Origin: Streptomyces nodosus
GTDB taxonomy: Bacteria; Actinomycetota; Actinomycetes; Streptomycetales; Streptomycetaceae
Reading direction: 5' to 3'
Length of the DNA stretch: 64,000 nt
Assembly (NCBI RefSeq): GCF_008704995.1
Contig: NZ_CP023747.1
Location: 5,239,501 to 5,303,500 of the forward strand
Shown here: piece after piece, positions 26,726 to 34,647 of the stretch
How positions within the stretch are numbered: the first letter of the stretch is position 1
Layout: each line of letters opens with the position of its first letter
Position numbers and translations under genes: made by a program
Notes under the pieces: generated by a model
The model's input: only the letters and a program-made list of their open reading frames with translations
Told to the model about the DNA's origin: nothing
Databases searched by the model: none

Positions 26726-29134
26726 ATGGCTGACGAGAAAGTCCTCGAAGCGCAGAAGTGGGTCAATGAGACCTACGGAAGTGTGTCCGGCTACCAGAAG
26801 TGTCCGGAAGACGGCAGAACCGGCTGGTCCACCATGTACGCCCTCACGATGGGTTTGCAGAAGGAGCTCGGCATCAGTCCCGTGGTCGCGAACTTCGGAG
26901 ACGGAACCGTCGCCAAACTCGCCGCACTCGGCGATATCGGTAGCGGCTGGGCCAAGAACGGAAACATCGTAAAGATCATCCGGTACGGGCTGTTCTGCAA
27001 GGGCTACACCGGCGGCTACTTCGACACCGGCTACTACGACCCGGACATCGCGCTCGCCGTGAAGCATATGCAGGGAGACATGGGGCTCTCTCAGAGCGGC
27101 ACACTCCAGGCGAAGGTGTTCAAGGCGCTCCTCAACATGGATGCCTATGTGCTCACCGCCGGCGGGTCGGACGAGGTCCGCTCCATCCAGCAGTGGTTGA
27201 ACGGGCGTTACTGGACGAAGGCGACGGTCGACATATGCCCTGCTGACGGGCACTACTCTCGTAACGTTCAGCAGAACCTGATGAAGGCCATCCAACTGGA
27301 GATCGGAATCGCGGAGGCAGACGCCACCGGCAATTTTGGCTCCGGAACGCAGGCCGGCCTCAAGTCCAAGGCCTTGGTGTCCGAGGGGTCTTCCGGGATC
27401 TTCGTTCAGCTGTTCTCCGCTGCATGCGTCTTCAACCAGCCGATCCTCACCTTTAATGCGGACGGCAGCGAGGTCGCAGTAAATACGGTGTTCAAGTCGA
27501 CGTTCGACAGTAATCTGACGACATTCGTCAAAATATTCCAGAAGTTCTCGGCGCTGTCTCCCAACGGTCAGGGCGACTATGCGACCTGGGCTCAGCTTCT
27601 GGTGTCGATGGGGGACCCGGACCGACCGGTCACCGCTGCCGACACTGCCTACACCATCACGCCGTCGCGGGCGGCGAGGATGGCCAAGGACGGCTACACG
27701 TGTGTCGGCAGGTACCTCAACGAGGCCTCTGCCGGTGGCGGATCGAAGATGCTTGAAGAAGGCGAACTCGCCAATATCTTCGCCGCCGGCCTGCGTGTCT
27801 TCCCGATCTTCCAGGACAACGGCAGGTCCCTGTCGGAGTACTACTTCGGAAACGGGTTCGCCCACGCACAGAAGGCCCACGACCAAGCCGTGCATTTCGG
27901 GTTCAACCGAGGCACGGTCATCTACTTCGCCGTCGACTACGACGCCACCGACGTCGATATGCCGCACATCCTGGAGTACTTCCGGGGCGTCGCGTCAGGA
28001 CTCGGAAACAAGGGGAAGCGGTACGTGCACGGCGTGTACGGGTCTCGGAACGTGTGCACCCAGGTCACCAAGGAGACATACGCGCGCTACTCGTTCGTGT
28101 CCGGCATGTCTTGGGGCTTCTCCGGCAACCTGGGCTATCCCCTGCCGCAGAACTGGTCGTTCAACCAGGTCAAGGAGTACCAGGTCACCAACGGAACGGA
28201 CACGTTCTGGCTTGACCGCGACGCCGACCGCATCGGCTACGACTCCGGCCAGGGCAGCGTCAACAAGACGACGCAGCCCGCAGATTACTTCGTCAACTAC
28301 GTCGAGATGCTGTACGACCTGGCGAAGGCCTACGGCAAGGGCAACCCGAACCAGCTCGTCATGGAGTACATGCGTAGCGAAAGCTACGACGACAGTAAAT
28401 GGCAGACCATGATCGGGAAGGCCGACGCCGGCTTCGTCTCCTATGTGAACAGCCGCAACTTGAGCGTCTGGACCGAGTTCAAGGACCCGTTCACCGGCCA
28501 GGATCTCGGACCGGAGCACCTGATGGCCACAGCGAACGGCCAGTTCGTCAAGCCGAACCCCAAGGGAGACATCAGCCTCGGCGACGTTGCCGGCTGGGGT
28601 GGTGACCTGATGACCCTGTACGGCGAATGGCGGCGTGACCACGACTCATATGCCTCCGGTGCGACTTACATCAGCGAAAGGATGGGCAAGATCGGCGTCG
28701 CATCCTCGTTCGGATTCACCGACCTCATCGAAGACGCCGACGGCTATCTCATCGCCCAGGCCGTGCGCGTCGGCGGCAAGAACATCGTTGAGGCCGTCCA
28801 CGACCACTACCAGGGCAATGGCGGGCTCACCCGGTTCAGGGACTACGTCAGCCAGCGCTTCGGCGGCACCATCAGCGAGGCAGCCGTCCAGGCGAGGAAG
28901 ATTCTGACCGATACTCCTGTCTCCGCGGACGGAGTGATCCTCGTGAGTGGCCGCGCCCTCCTGATCCAGCAGTTCGGTGGCTTTCCCACTTTGATGCCGC
29001 ACAACTTGCCCGCCGGTCAGCTCGACGCATGGTGCAACGCGTTCGGTGACAACCTTCTGCAGCACGCCTCCACGGAAACCCTCCGGCGGGCTGAGTACCA
29101 GGCGAACCAGCAACGGCTCCTCCGCTCGAAGTAG
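26726..29134 (+). CDS. Peptidoglycan-binding / DUF1906 glycoside hydrolase-like protein
   Basis: Protein of 802 residues. Two repeats resembling peptidoglycan-binding domains: about 5-70 (AQKWVNETYG...NFGDGTVAKL) and 151-215 (IQQWLNGRYW...NFGSGTQAGL), with a related stretch between them. About 310-508 is a DUF1906 (Rv2525c-like) glycoside hydrolase-like TIM barrel: GYTCVGRYLNE, LRVFPIFQDNG, GTVIYFAVDYDATD, YVHGVYGSRNVC, KEYQVTNGTDTFWLDRDAD. About 520-802, with DVAGWGGDLMTLYGEWRR, I do not recognise. There is no signal peptide, although the domains suggest cell-wall contact. Codon use is less GC-biased than neighbours, pointing to transfer. Weak AGGAG site; ATG at 26726. Confidence 0.85.
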   Translation: MADEKVLEAQKWVNETYGSVSGYQKCPEDGRTGWSTMYALTMGLQKELGISPVVANFGDGTVAKLAALGDIGSGWAKNGNIVKIIRYGLFCKGYTGGYFDTGYYDPDIALAVKHMQGDMGLSQSGTLQAKVFKALLNMDAYVLTAGGSDEVRSIQQWLNGRYWTKATVDICPADGHYSRNVQQNLMKAIQLEIGIAEADATGNFGSGTQAGLKSKALVSEGSSGIFVQLFSAACVFNQPILTFNADGSEVAVNTVFKSTFDSNLTTFVKIFQKFSALSPNGQGDYATWAQLLVSMGDPDRPVTAADTAYTITPSRAARMAKDGYTCVGRYLNEASAGGGSKMLEEGELANIFAAGLRVFPIFQDNGRSLSEYYFGNGFAHAQKAHDQAVHFGFNRGTVIYFAVDYDATDVDMPHILEYFRGVASGLGNKGKRYVHGVYGSRNVCTQVTKETYARYSFVSGMSWGFSGNLGYPLPQNWSFNQVKEYQVTNGTDTFWLDRDADRIGYDSGQGSVNKTTQPADYFVNYVEMLYDLAKAYGKGNPNQLVMEYMRSESYDDSKWQTMIGKADAGFVSYVNSRNLSVWTEFKDPFTGQDLGPEHLMATANGQFVKPNPKGDISLGDVAGWGGDLMTLYGEWRRDHDSYASGATYISERMGKIGVASSFGFTDLIEDADGYLIAQAVRVGGKNIVEAVHDHYQGNGGLTRFRDYVSQRFGGTISEAAVQARKILTDTPVSADGVILVSGRALLIQQFGGFPTLMPHNLPAGQLDAWCNAFGDNLLQHASTETLRRAEYQANQQRLLRSK

Positions 29135-29145
29135 CGTCAGGGTGC

Positions 29146-29604
29146 ATGACCCCCCTCTTCACGCTCTTCGGTCCGCCCGCGATCACGCTCTTCCTTTTTG
29201 TCGTCGGGGCACTCCCGTACGCGTTGTGGGTGACCAGGAGGAAGCCCTCGCGGCCGGCCCGCTGGGCTGTGATCGGCAGCGCGGCGGCGATCGCCGCCTA
29301 TGGGGCCGGAACCGTCTACGGGCTCGCCTTCACGAACCCACTTGACCTGTGCGCGGTCAAAACGGGCCACGGCGTGTACATGGATGAAGGGAGGGACTAC
29401 AGCCTGATATCGGTGAGCGTGGACAGCTTTCCGCCGTCCGTCATCTGCCACTGGGCCAGTGGCCACAGCACCGAAGTGGTGTGGTTCTGGACTGCGCCCC
29501 TGCTGTACGCGGGGCTGGCCTGCTCCGTCGTCTGCTTCGCCCTGCTCCTCATCAACCGCAACAAGCGTAGAAAGGCACTCGATGACAACCAGCTTGACGC
29601 GTAG
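29146..29604 (+). CDS. Small membrane protein of unknown function
   Basis: Protein of 152 residues with three likely membrane segments: about 5-27 (FTLFGPPAITLFLFVVGALP), 40-62 (AVIGSAAAIAAYGAGTVYGL) and 112-137 (VVWFWTAPLLYAGLACSVVC), with a basic C-terminal tail (NRNKRRKALDD). The loop between TM2 and TM3 has two Cys (DLCAVK, VICHW) that could form a disulfide outside. It starts 11 bases after the DUF1906 gene and overlaps the next gene by 23 bases, so the three form an operon. No family recognised. Confidence 0.7.
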   Translation: MTPLFTLFGPPAITLFLFVVGALPYALWVTRRKPSRPARWAVIGSAAAIAAYGAGTVYGLAFTNPLDLCAVKTGHGVYMDEGRDYSLISVSVDSFPPSVICHWASGHSTEVVWFWTAPLLYAGLACSVVCFALLLINRNKRRKALDDNQLDA

Positions 29605-30238
29605 ACGGGTTCTCGGCCTCGGCATAGGAGCCGGGGCGGCAATCACCCTGGCGACCGCTGGGCCCGTGCAGGCCGCCGCCCCTGCTGCAGGTGAGCACCA
29701 GTGGAGACGTCCCCAGTCCGCGAACGACTGGCCCGTCCTTGACCACGCCACGAGGTACCGGGTGGAGGGCACCAACGTCGAGGTCTCCTTGGCGAAGGGT
29801 GATGCGGCGACGGTACTGCTGCATGTGGCCCGCCGGTTCGCATACGAAATCGACATGCTTCGCCCCGGCGACGTTCAAGGCCACACCGTCCAGCACACCG
29901 TTCGAGCCGACTTCGAATCGAACTACTTGTCCGGTACCGCGATCGCGATCCGTCCCCTTTTCTACCCGCTGGGAGCGCAGAAGGGCACGGGCCTGTCCGA
30001 TCTGGAGAGGGTCGTCATCGCGGACATCCTCGCCGATTGCCAGGACGTCGTCGGCTGGGGCGGACACGAGAAGCAGGTCAAGGAGTCCCACTTCCAGATC
30101 GACGTACGCCCCGGTGATCCCGGGCTTGCCCGCCTGGCCCGCCGGCTCCGCGGCGAGGGCGCGGCACCCGGATCCGGCGCCGGATCGATCGACCCGTTCC
30201 TCCCCGACCGCCGCAGAAAAGCCGCGGCATACATCTGA
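29582..30238 (+). CDS. Tat-exported protein resembling an inactive M15 peptidase
   Basis: Protein of 218 residues. Residues 1-32 are a twin-arginine signal (TRRRVLGLGIGAGAAITLA, AQ/AA-type cleavage after VQAAAP). The mature part recalls the D-Ala-D-Ala carboxypeptidase fold of family M15: SNYLSGTAIAIRP near 112 lies where SxHxxGxAxD is expected, then VVGWGGHEK and ESHFQID near 168. The first zinc His is Tyr and the Asp is Ala, so catalysis is doubtful; it may only bind cell wall. Start overlaps the membrane protein gene. The M15 assignment is inference from pattern only. Confidence 0.72.
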   Translation: MTTSLTRRRVLGLGIGAGAAITLATAGPVQAAAPAAGEHQWRRPQSANDWPVLDHATRYRVEGTNVEVSLAKGDAATVLLHVARRFAYEIDMLRPGDVQGHTVQHTVRADFESNYLSGTAIAIRPLFYPLGAQKGTGLSDLERVVIADILADCQDVVGWGGHEKQVKESHFQIDVRPGDPGLARLARRLRGEGAAPGSGAGSIDPFLPDRRRKAAAYI

Positions 30239-30625
30239 TCGCTCTCGGGCTTCGACGCGCGGCTGCCGGCCGAGCCGCGGTCGATCGACTCCCTCGACAT
30301 CCCGCCGGCACCTGACGCCACAGGGTTCGAGGAGCGGCTGAGGGCGCTTCCGGCGGGCGGATCCGGGCGTACAGGACGCCGGACGTCACGGTCCACGCGA
30401 ACGCCGACGTGGGCCGTGACCGGTTCCCCCGGGCTCTCGCCGGCCTTCCCCTCGACCGCCGGACCGGGCAGTCCCGGTAGCGACACGCTTCAGGCGTCTC
30501 ACGAACGTCCCCGGCGCCGCCCGCATCCTGAGACAGCGGTGAGTGTCGGGGGCGGAATGTGCCAGACTGCACCCGTGCTCTCGTTCGCCATGATGATTGG
30601 CAGCAGGCGCGCCGGTCCGCAGTGA
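30239..30625 (+). other. Possible gene remnant and start of cimA leader region
   Basis: Directly after the Tat protein gene a frame (30242 onward) stays open to 30625 and begins with protein-like sequence (SGFDARLPAEP, then GFEERLRALPAGG), but it has no start codon or ribosome site at its beginning. It looks like the decayed end of a lost gene. From 30557 an ATG after GGGGGCGGA opens a 22-codon ORF (MCQTAPVLSFAMMIGSRRAG...) ending at 30625, which could be a leader peptide of cimA. Confidence 0.3.
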
Positions 30626-30680
30626 CCGCCTTGTACGACCAGGTACGGGCGGCCACCGTCGTCCTCGACCCGCGCGCAGA

Positions 30681-30705
30681 CCTCTCGCACCCGCGAGAGG
30701 TTTTT
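30681..30705 (+). terminator. Terminator-like hairpin in the cimA leader (possible attenuator)
   Basis: CCTCTCGC (30681-30688), loop ACCC, GCGAGAGG (30693-30700), then five T. It lies 110 bases before cimA. Other stems precede it (CGGTC / GACCG at about 30613-30628). A terminator ahead of an Ile-pathway gene suggests attenuation as at ilvB, but the leader ORF with few branched-chain codons is less convincing. It might simply end upstream transcription. Confidence 0.55.
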
Positions 30706-30815
30706 CTGTTTTCCTGGCCCACCATCAGTCGGGAAGGGGAGCGCGAGGGACTATGGAGGGACGGTGGAACCGGTCATTCCGGTAGACCGAGATTTCTTAC
30801 AGGAGCCTTCAGACC

Positions 30816-32420
30816 ATGACGGAAACCAGCGAAATCGACGACTCGTTCCATGTCTTCGACACCACGCTGCGTGACGGCGCGCAGCGTGAGGGCATCAACC
30901 TCACCGTCGCGGACAAGCTGGCCATCGCACGGCACCTGGACGACTTCGGCGTGGGCTTCATCGAGGGCGGCTGGCCCGGCGCCAACCCGCGGGACACCGA
31001 GTTCTTCGCCCGTGCCCGGCAGGAGATCGACTTCCGGCACGCCCAGCTCGTCGCCTTCGGCGCGACCCGGCGGGCCGGCGGCAAGGCGGCCGAGGACCCG
31101 CAGGTCAAGGCGTTGCTGGACTCCGGGGCGCCGGTGATCACCCTGGTCGCGAAGTCCCATGACCGCCATGTCGAGCTGGCGCTGCGCACCACGCTCGACG
31201 AGAACCTGGAGATGATCCGCGACACGGTCGCCCATCTGCGGGCCCAGGGCCGCCGGGTCTTCGTCGACTGCGAACACTTCTTCGACGGCTACCGGGCCGA
31301 TCCGGAGTACGCCAAGTCGGTGGTCCGGGCGGCGTCCGAGGCGGGCGCCGATGTGGTCATCCTCTGTGACACCAACGGCGGCATGCTGCCGGCGCAGGTC
31401 CACGCCGTGGTGTCCACGGTCCTCGCGGACACCGGAGCCCGGCTCGGTATCCACGCCCAGGACGACACGGGCTGCGCGGTCGCCAACAGCCTCGCCGCGG
31501 TGGACGCGGGCGCGACCCATGTGCAGTGCACGGCGAACGGCTACGGCGAGCGGGTGGGCAACGCCAACCTGTTCCCGGTGGTGGCCGCCCTGGAGCTGAA
31601 GTACGGCAAGAAGGTGCTGCCCGAGGGCCGGCTGCGCGAGATGACCCGTATCTCGCACGCGATCGCCGAGGTGGTCAACCTCACGCCCTCCACCCACCAG
31701 CCCTATGTGGGCGTGTCCGCCTTCGCCCACAAGGCGGGTCTGCACGCGTCCGCGATCAAGGTGGACCCGGACCTGTACCAGCACATCGACCCCGAGCTGG
31801 TCGGCAACACCATGCGGATGCTGGTCTCCGACATGGCGGGCCGCGCCTCGGTGGAGCTGAAGGGCAAGGAACTGGGCATCGACCTGGGCGGCGACCGGGA
31901 GCTGGTCGGCCGGGTCGTGCAGCGGGTGAAGGAGCGCGAGCTCCAGGGCTACACCTATGAGGCGGCGGACGCGTCGTTCGAGCTGCTGCTGCGCGAGGAG
32001 GTGGGGGGCCGCCCCCTGAACTACTTCCGCACGGAATCCTGGCGGGCCATCGTCGAGGACCGCCCCGACGGCACCCACGCCAATGAGGCCACGGTCAAAC
32101 TCTGGGCCAAGGGCGAACGCATCGTCGCGACGGCGGAGGGCAACGGCCCGGTGAACGCCCTGGACCGCGCGCTCCGGGTCGCCCTGGAGAAGATCTACCC
32201 CCAGCTCGCCGTTCTGGATCTGGTCGACTACAAGGTCCGCATCCTGGAGGGCAAGCACGGCACCCAGTCCACGACCCGGGTGCTGATCTCCACCTCGGAC
32301 GGCCGAGGCGAGTGGTCCACGGTCGGCGTGGCCGAGAACGTGATCGCGGCGTCCTGGATGGCGCTGCAGGACGCCTACACCTACGGCCTGCTCCGGGCCG
32401 GAGTGGAGCCGGCCGAGTAA
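30816..32420 (+). CDS. cimA: Citramalate synthase
   Basis: Condenses pyruvate and acetyl-CoA to (R)-citramalate, the threonine-independent route to 2-oxobutyrate and isoleucine. 534 residues. HMGL-like barrel: VFDTTLRDGAQREGINLTVADK, GFIEGGWPGANPRD, CDTNGGMLPAQVH, HAQDDTGCAVANSLAAVDAGA, then NGYGERVGNANL and the C-terminal LeuA-dimer allosteric domain (about 400-534). The GGWPGANP signature and the long C-terminus fit CimA and not LeuA. AGGAG lies 12 bases before the ATG. LeuC and LeuD further on in the window also process citramalate. Confidence 0.94.
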   Translation: MTETSEIDDSFHVFDTTLRDGAQREGINLTVADKLAIARHLDDFGVGFIEGGWPGANPRDTEFFARARQEIDFRHAQLVAFGATRRAGGKAAEDPQVKALLDSGAPVITLVAKSHDRHVELALRTTLDENLEMIRDTVAHLRAQGRRVFVDCEHFFDGYRADPEYAKSVVRAASEAGADVVILCDTNGGMLPAQVHAVVSTVLADTGARLGIHAQDDTGCAVANSLAAVDAGATHVQCTANGYGERVGNANLFPVVAALELKYGKKVLPEGRLREMTRISHAIAEVVNLTPSTHQPYVGVSAFAHKAGLHASAIKVDPDLYQHIDPELVGNTMRMLVSDMAGRASVELKGKELGIDLGGDRELVGRVVQRVKERELQGYTYEAADASFELLLREEVGGRPLNYFRTESWRAIVEDRPDGTHANEATVKLWAKGERIVATAEGNGPVNALDRALRVALEKIYPQLAVLDLVDYKVRILEGKHGTQSTTRVLISTSDGRGEWSTVGVAENVIAASWMALQDAYTYGLLRAGVEPAE

Positions 32421-32524
32421 CGCGGCTCGCCGGAGCCCGTGGCGGGCCCCGCCGGCCCGCCGCGGATGCGCCGCCCCTCCTCGCGAGGGACGGCGCACAC
32501 GGTCGGACCTGGTCCACCGCGGCC

Positions 32525-34393
32525 CTACTGCAGCCGCCACTTCTGGTTCGCCGCGCCCGTGCACGACCAGATCTGGGCCCGCGCCCCGTTCGCCGACGAG
32601 TTGTCCGTCACATCGAGGCACTTGTCGGCGGCGAGGCCGACCACATCACCCGTGGACGCGTTGTACGACCACTGCTGTGCGCCGGTGCCGTTGCAGTCGT
32701 AGAGCTGCACCTTGGCACCGTTCGCCGTCGACCCCCCGGACACGTCCAGGCACTTGCCGAGCGCCCGGACCGAGCCGTCGGCCTTCACCGTCCACTGCTG
32801 GGCGGCCGAGCCGTTGCAGTCGTAGAGCTGCACCGCCGTCCCGTCGGCGCTCGACGCGCCCGCCACATCCAGGCACTTGCCCGCAAGCCCCACGAAGGCC
32901 CCAGCCCGGTCGGCGCCTCCCGACTGCGTGCCCGACCAGGTGAACGTCGCCGAGGTCTTCCCGGGCAGCGAGTACGTCGCGTGCTGCCCACCCCAGTTGA
33001 CCGTCACAGTCTTCGCCGACGAGGCGTCGTTGTAGGCGATCAGCGCCTTCGAACCGTCCGGATTGCGCCACGCCACATTCGGCACCGCCGAGCTCGCGGT
33101 CGAGGCGATGCGCTGCGCGCCCGGCCGGACGAACTTGGTCAGATGGCCCATCGTGTAGTACTCGACGGTGTAGTCGACCGTGCCGCTCGCCCCGTCCCCG
33201 TTGTGGACCGTGATCAGCCCCGTGCAGGTGCCGCAGCCGCCGTTGTGGGGCCCCATGCCCTGGTCCACGGCCAGGGACCATTTCGTCACCGACTTCGCCC
33301 AGTTCCGCGTGTAGTCGACGATGTTGAGCATGTCCTCGCGCTGCTGGTTCCCGATCCAGGTGCCGCCCGAGTGCTCCGTGGCGAAGGCGTCCAGCTGCGG
33401 GTACTGGTTGTGCACCGAGGTCTGCTTGTTCACGTCGCCGCCGTACCCGTGCCAGGCGATCCCGCCGAAGTTCGGGTGCGAGCGGACCGCCGCGTCGTCC
33501 ACCGTCTGGGCCGCGTAGGAGTCGTAGGTGTCCCAGTTCCAGTCGTGCGCCAGCACCTTGGTCGACAGGCCCGCCGCCTGAAGCTTCGGCAGCAGCTCGC
33601 TCTTGGTGAAGTAGGCCAGCCCGGAGGCGTTCCAGCTCATCGACGGATAGCCCGAGCAGCAGGTCGGCTCGTTCTGGGCGGTGACGTACGAGACGGGGAC
33701 ACCCTGGTCCCGGTACGCCTGGAGGTACTTCACGAAGTACGACGCGTACGCCCCGTAGTCCTCCGCCTTCAGCCAGCCCCCGTTGAGCTGCCCGCTGTCC
33801 TTCATCCAGGCCGGGGCCGTCCACGGGCTGGCCATCACCGTCAGCTGCGGGTTGAGCTGGAGCGCCTGCCTGGTGAGCGGCACCACGTCGGCCAGGTCGT
33901 GCGCGATCGAGAACCGGGTCAGGCCCGGGTCGCTCTGCCCGGCCGGCACATCGTCGTAGGTGTAGCCGGAACGCGCCAGGTCCGACGCGCCCATCGGATT
34001 GCGCAGGAACGACAGCCCGATGCCGTCCGTCGGTGAGAACAGCTTCCGCATCGTCGCGTCCCGCGTCGCCCCCGAGAGCGCCCCGCTGCTGTTCATCAGC
34101 CAGGCCGCGGTGTCCGTGAAGGACGCCCCGCCGCCGGTGAAGGTCTGGTACCGGGTGTTCTCGTCGACCGTGATGTTCTCGCCGCCGCCACCGGTGCCCG
34201 ACTGGAAGGCGAACGGGGTCTGTGCCTGGAGGCCGCGCACCACATGGCGGCCGGCGGAGTCGTCCGTCGTGGTCAGCCAGGCCGTGACCTGCTCTCCTGC
34301 GGCGTGCGCGGGCAGGGCCGCCGCCGCGGTCAGACCTGTGGTGGTGAGCAGTCCGGCCAGCAGCACGCGAACCGCGCGCAGGGGTGCTCTCAT
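32525..34393 (-). CDS. Secreted GH30 glycoside hydrolase with ricin-type lectin domain
   Basis: Protein of 622 residues with a Sec signal (MRAPLRAVRVLLAGLLTTTG, cleavage near AHA-AGEQ). The GH30 barrel starts YQTFTGGGASFTDTAAWLM; the acid/base Glu is in VTAQNEPTCCSGYPSM and the nucleophile Glu in FATEHSGGTW. A beta-sandwich follows, then a C-terminal ricin-type beta-trefoil (about 495-622) with three GKCLDVxG...QLYDCNG...QQW repeats. GH30 acts on beta-1,6-glucan, beta-glucosyl or xylan substrates; this form resembles endo-beta-1,6-glucanase/glucosylceramidase types. ATG 34393 follows AGAAGGG. Divergent from a GH3 gene. Confidence 0.9.
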   Translation of the reverse strand: MRAPLRAVRVLLAGLLTTTGLTAAAALPAHAAGEQVTAWLTTTDDSAGRHVVRGLQAQTPFAFQSGTGGGGENITVDENTRYQTFTGGGASFTDTAAWLMNSSGALSGATRDATMRKLFSPTDGIGLSFLRNPMGASDLARSGYTYDDVPAGQSDPGLTRFSIAHDLADVVPLTRQALQLNPQLTVMASPWTAPAWMKDSGQLNGGWLKAEDYGAYASYFVKYLQAYRDQGVPVSYVTAQNEPTCCSGYPSMSWNASGLAYFTKSELLPKLQAAGLSTKVLAHDWNWDTYDSYAAQTVDDAAVRSHPNFGGIAWHGYGGDVNKQTSVHNQYPQLDAFATEHSGGTWIGNQQREDMLNIVDYTRNWAKSVTKWSLAVDQGMGPHNGGCGTCTGLITVHNGDGASGTVDYTVEYYTMGHLTKFVRPGAQRIASTASSAVPNVAWRNPDGSKALIAYNDASSAKTVTVNWGGQHATYSLPGKTSATFTWSGTQSGGADRAGAFVGLAGKCLDVAGASSADGTAVQLYDCNGSAAQQWTVKADGSVRALGKCLDVSGGSTANGAKVQLYDCNGTGAQQWSYNASTGDVVGLAADKCLDVTDNSSANGARAQIWSCTGAANQKWRLQ

Positions 34394-34556
34394 GGTGTGC
34401 CGCCCTTCTGGGAGTGGGGGATGGGAGGGAGGCATGTGCGGCGTGAGTAAATGACGGCTCCGGTGCCGCGTCAAGGGGGTGCGCGTTCAGCTCCCGAAGG
34501 AACAACGGCCTTGAGTCGGCCAGGACTTGAGTCTGTATCCGTTCCGACGTGAAGAC

Positions 34557-34585
34557 TTGACGGCCTTTTGGGGTACCAGTTAACT
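34557..34585 (+). promoter_or_regulatory. Candidate promoter of the GH3 gene
   Basis: TTGACG (34557-34562), 17 bases, TTAACT (34580-34585) fits the major vegetative sigma consensus and is 62 bases before the GH3 start. Upstream, CTTGAGTC occurs twice (34510-34517 and 34526-34533), a possible operator in the divergent region shared with the GH30 gene. Confidence 0.5.
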
Positions 34586-34647
34586 CACGCCGTGATCTAA
34601 GTCGTGAGCTCACTGTCGTGAGCCATGAGAGCCAAAAGGGAAGGTCC

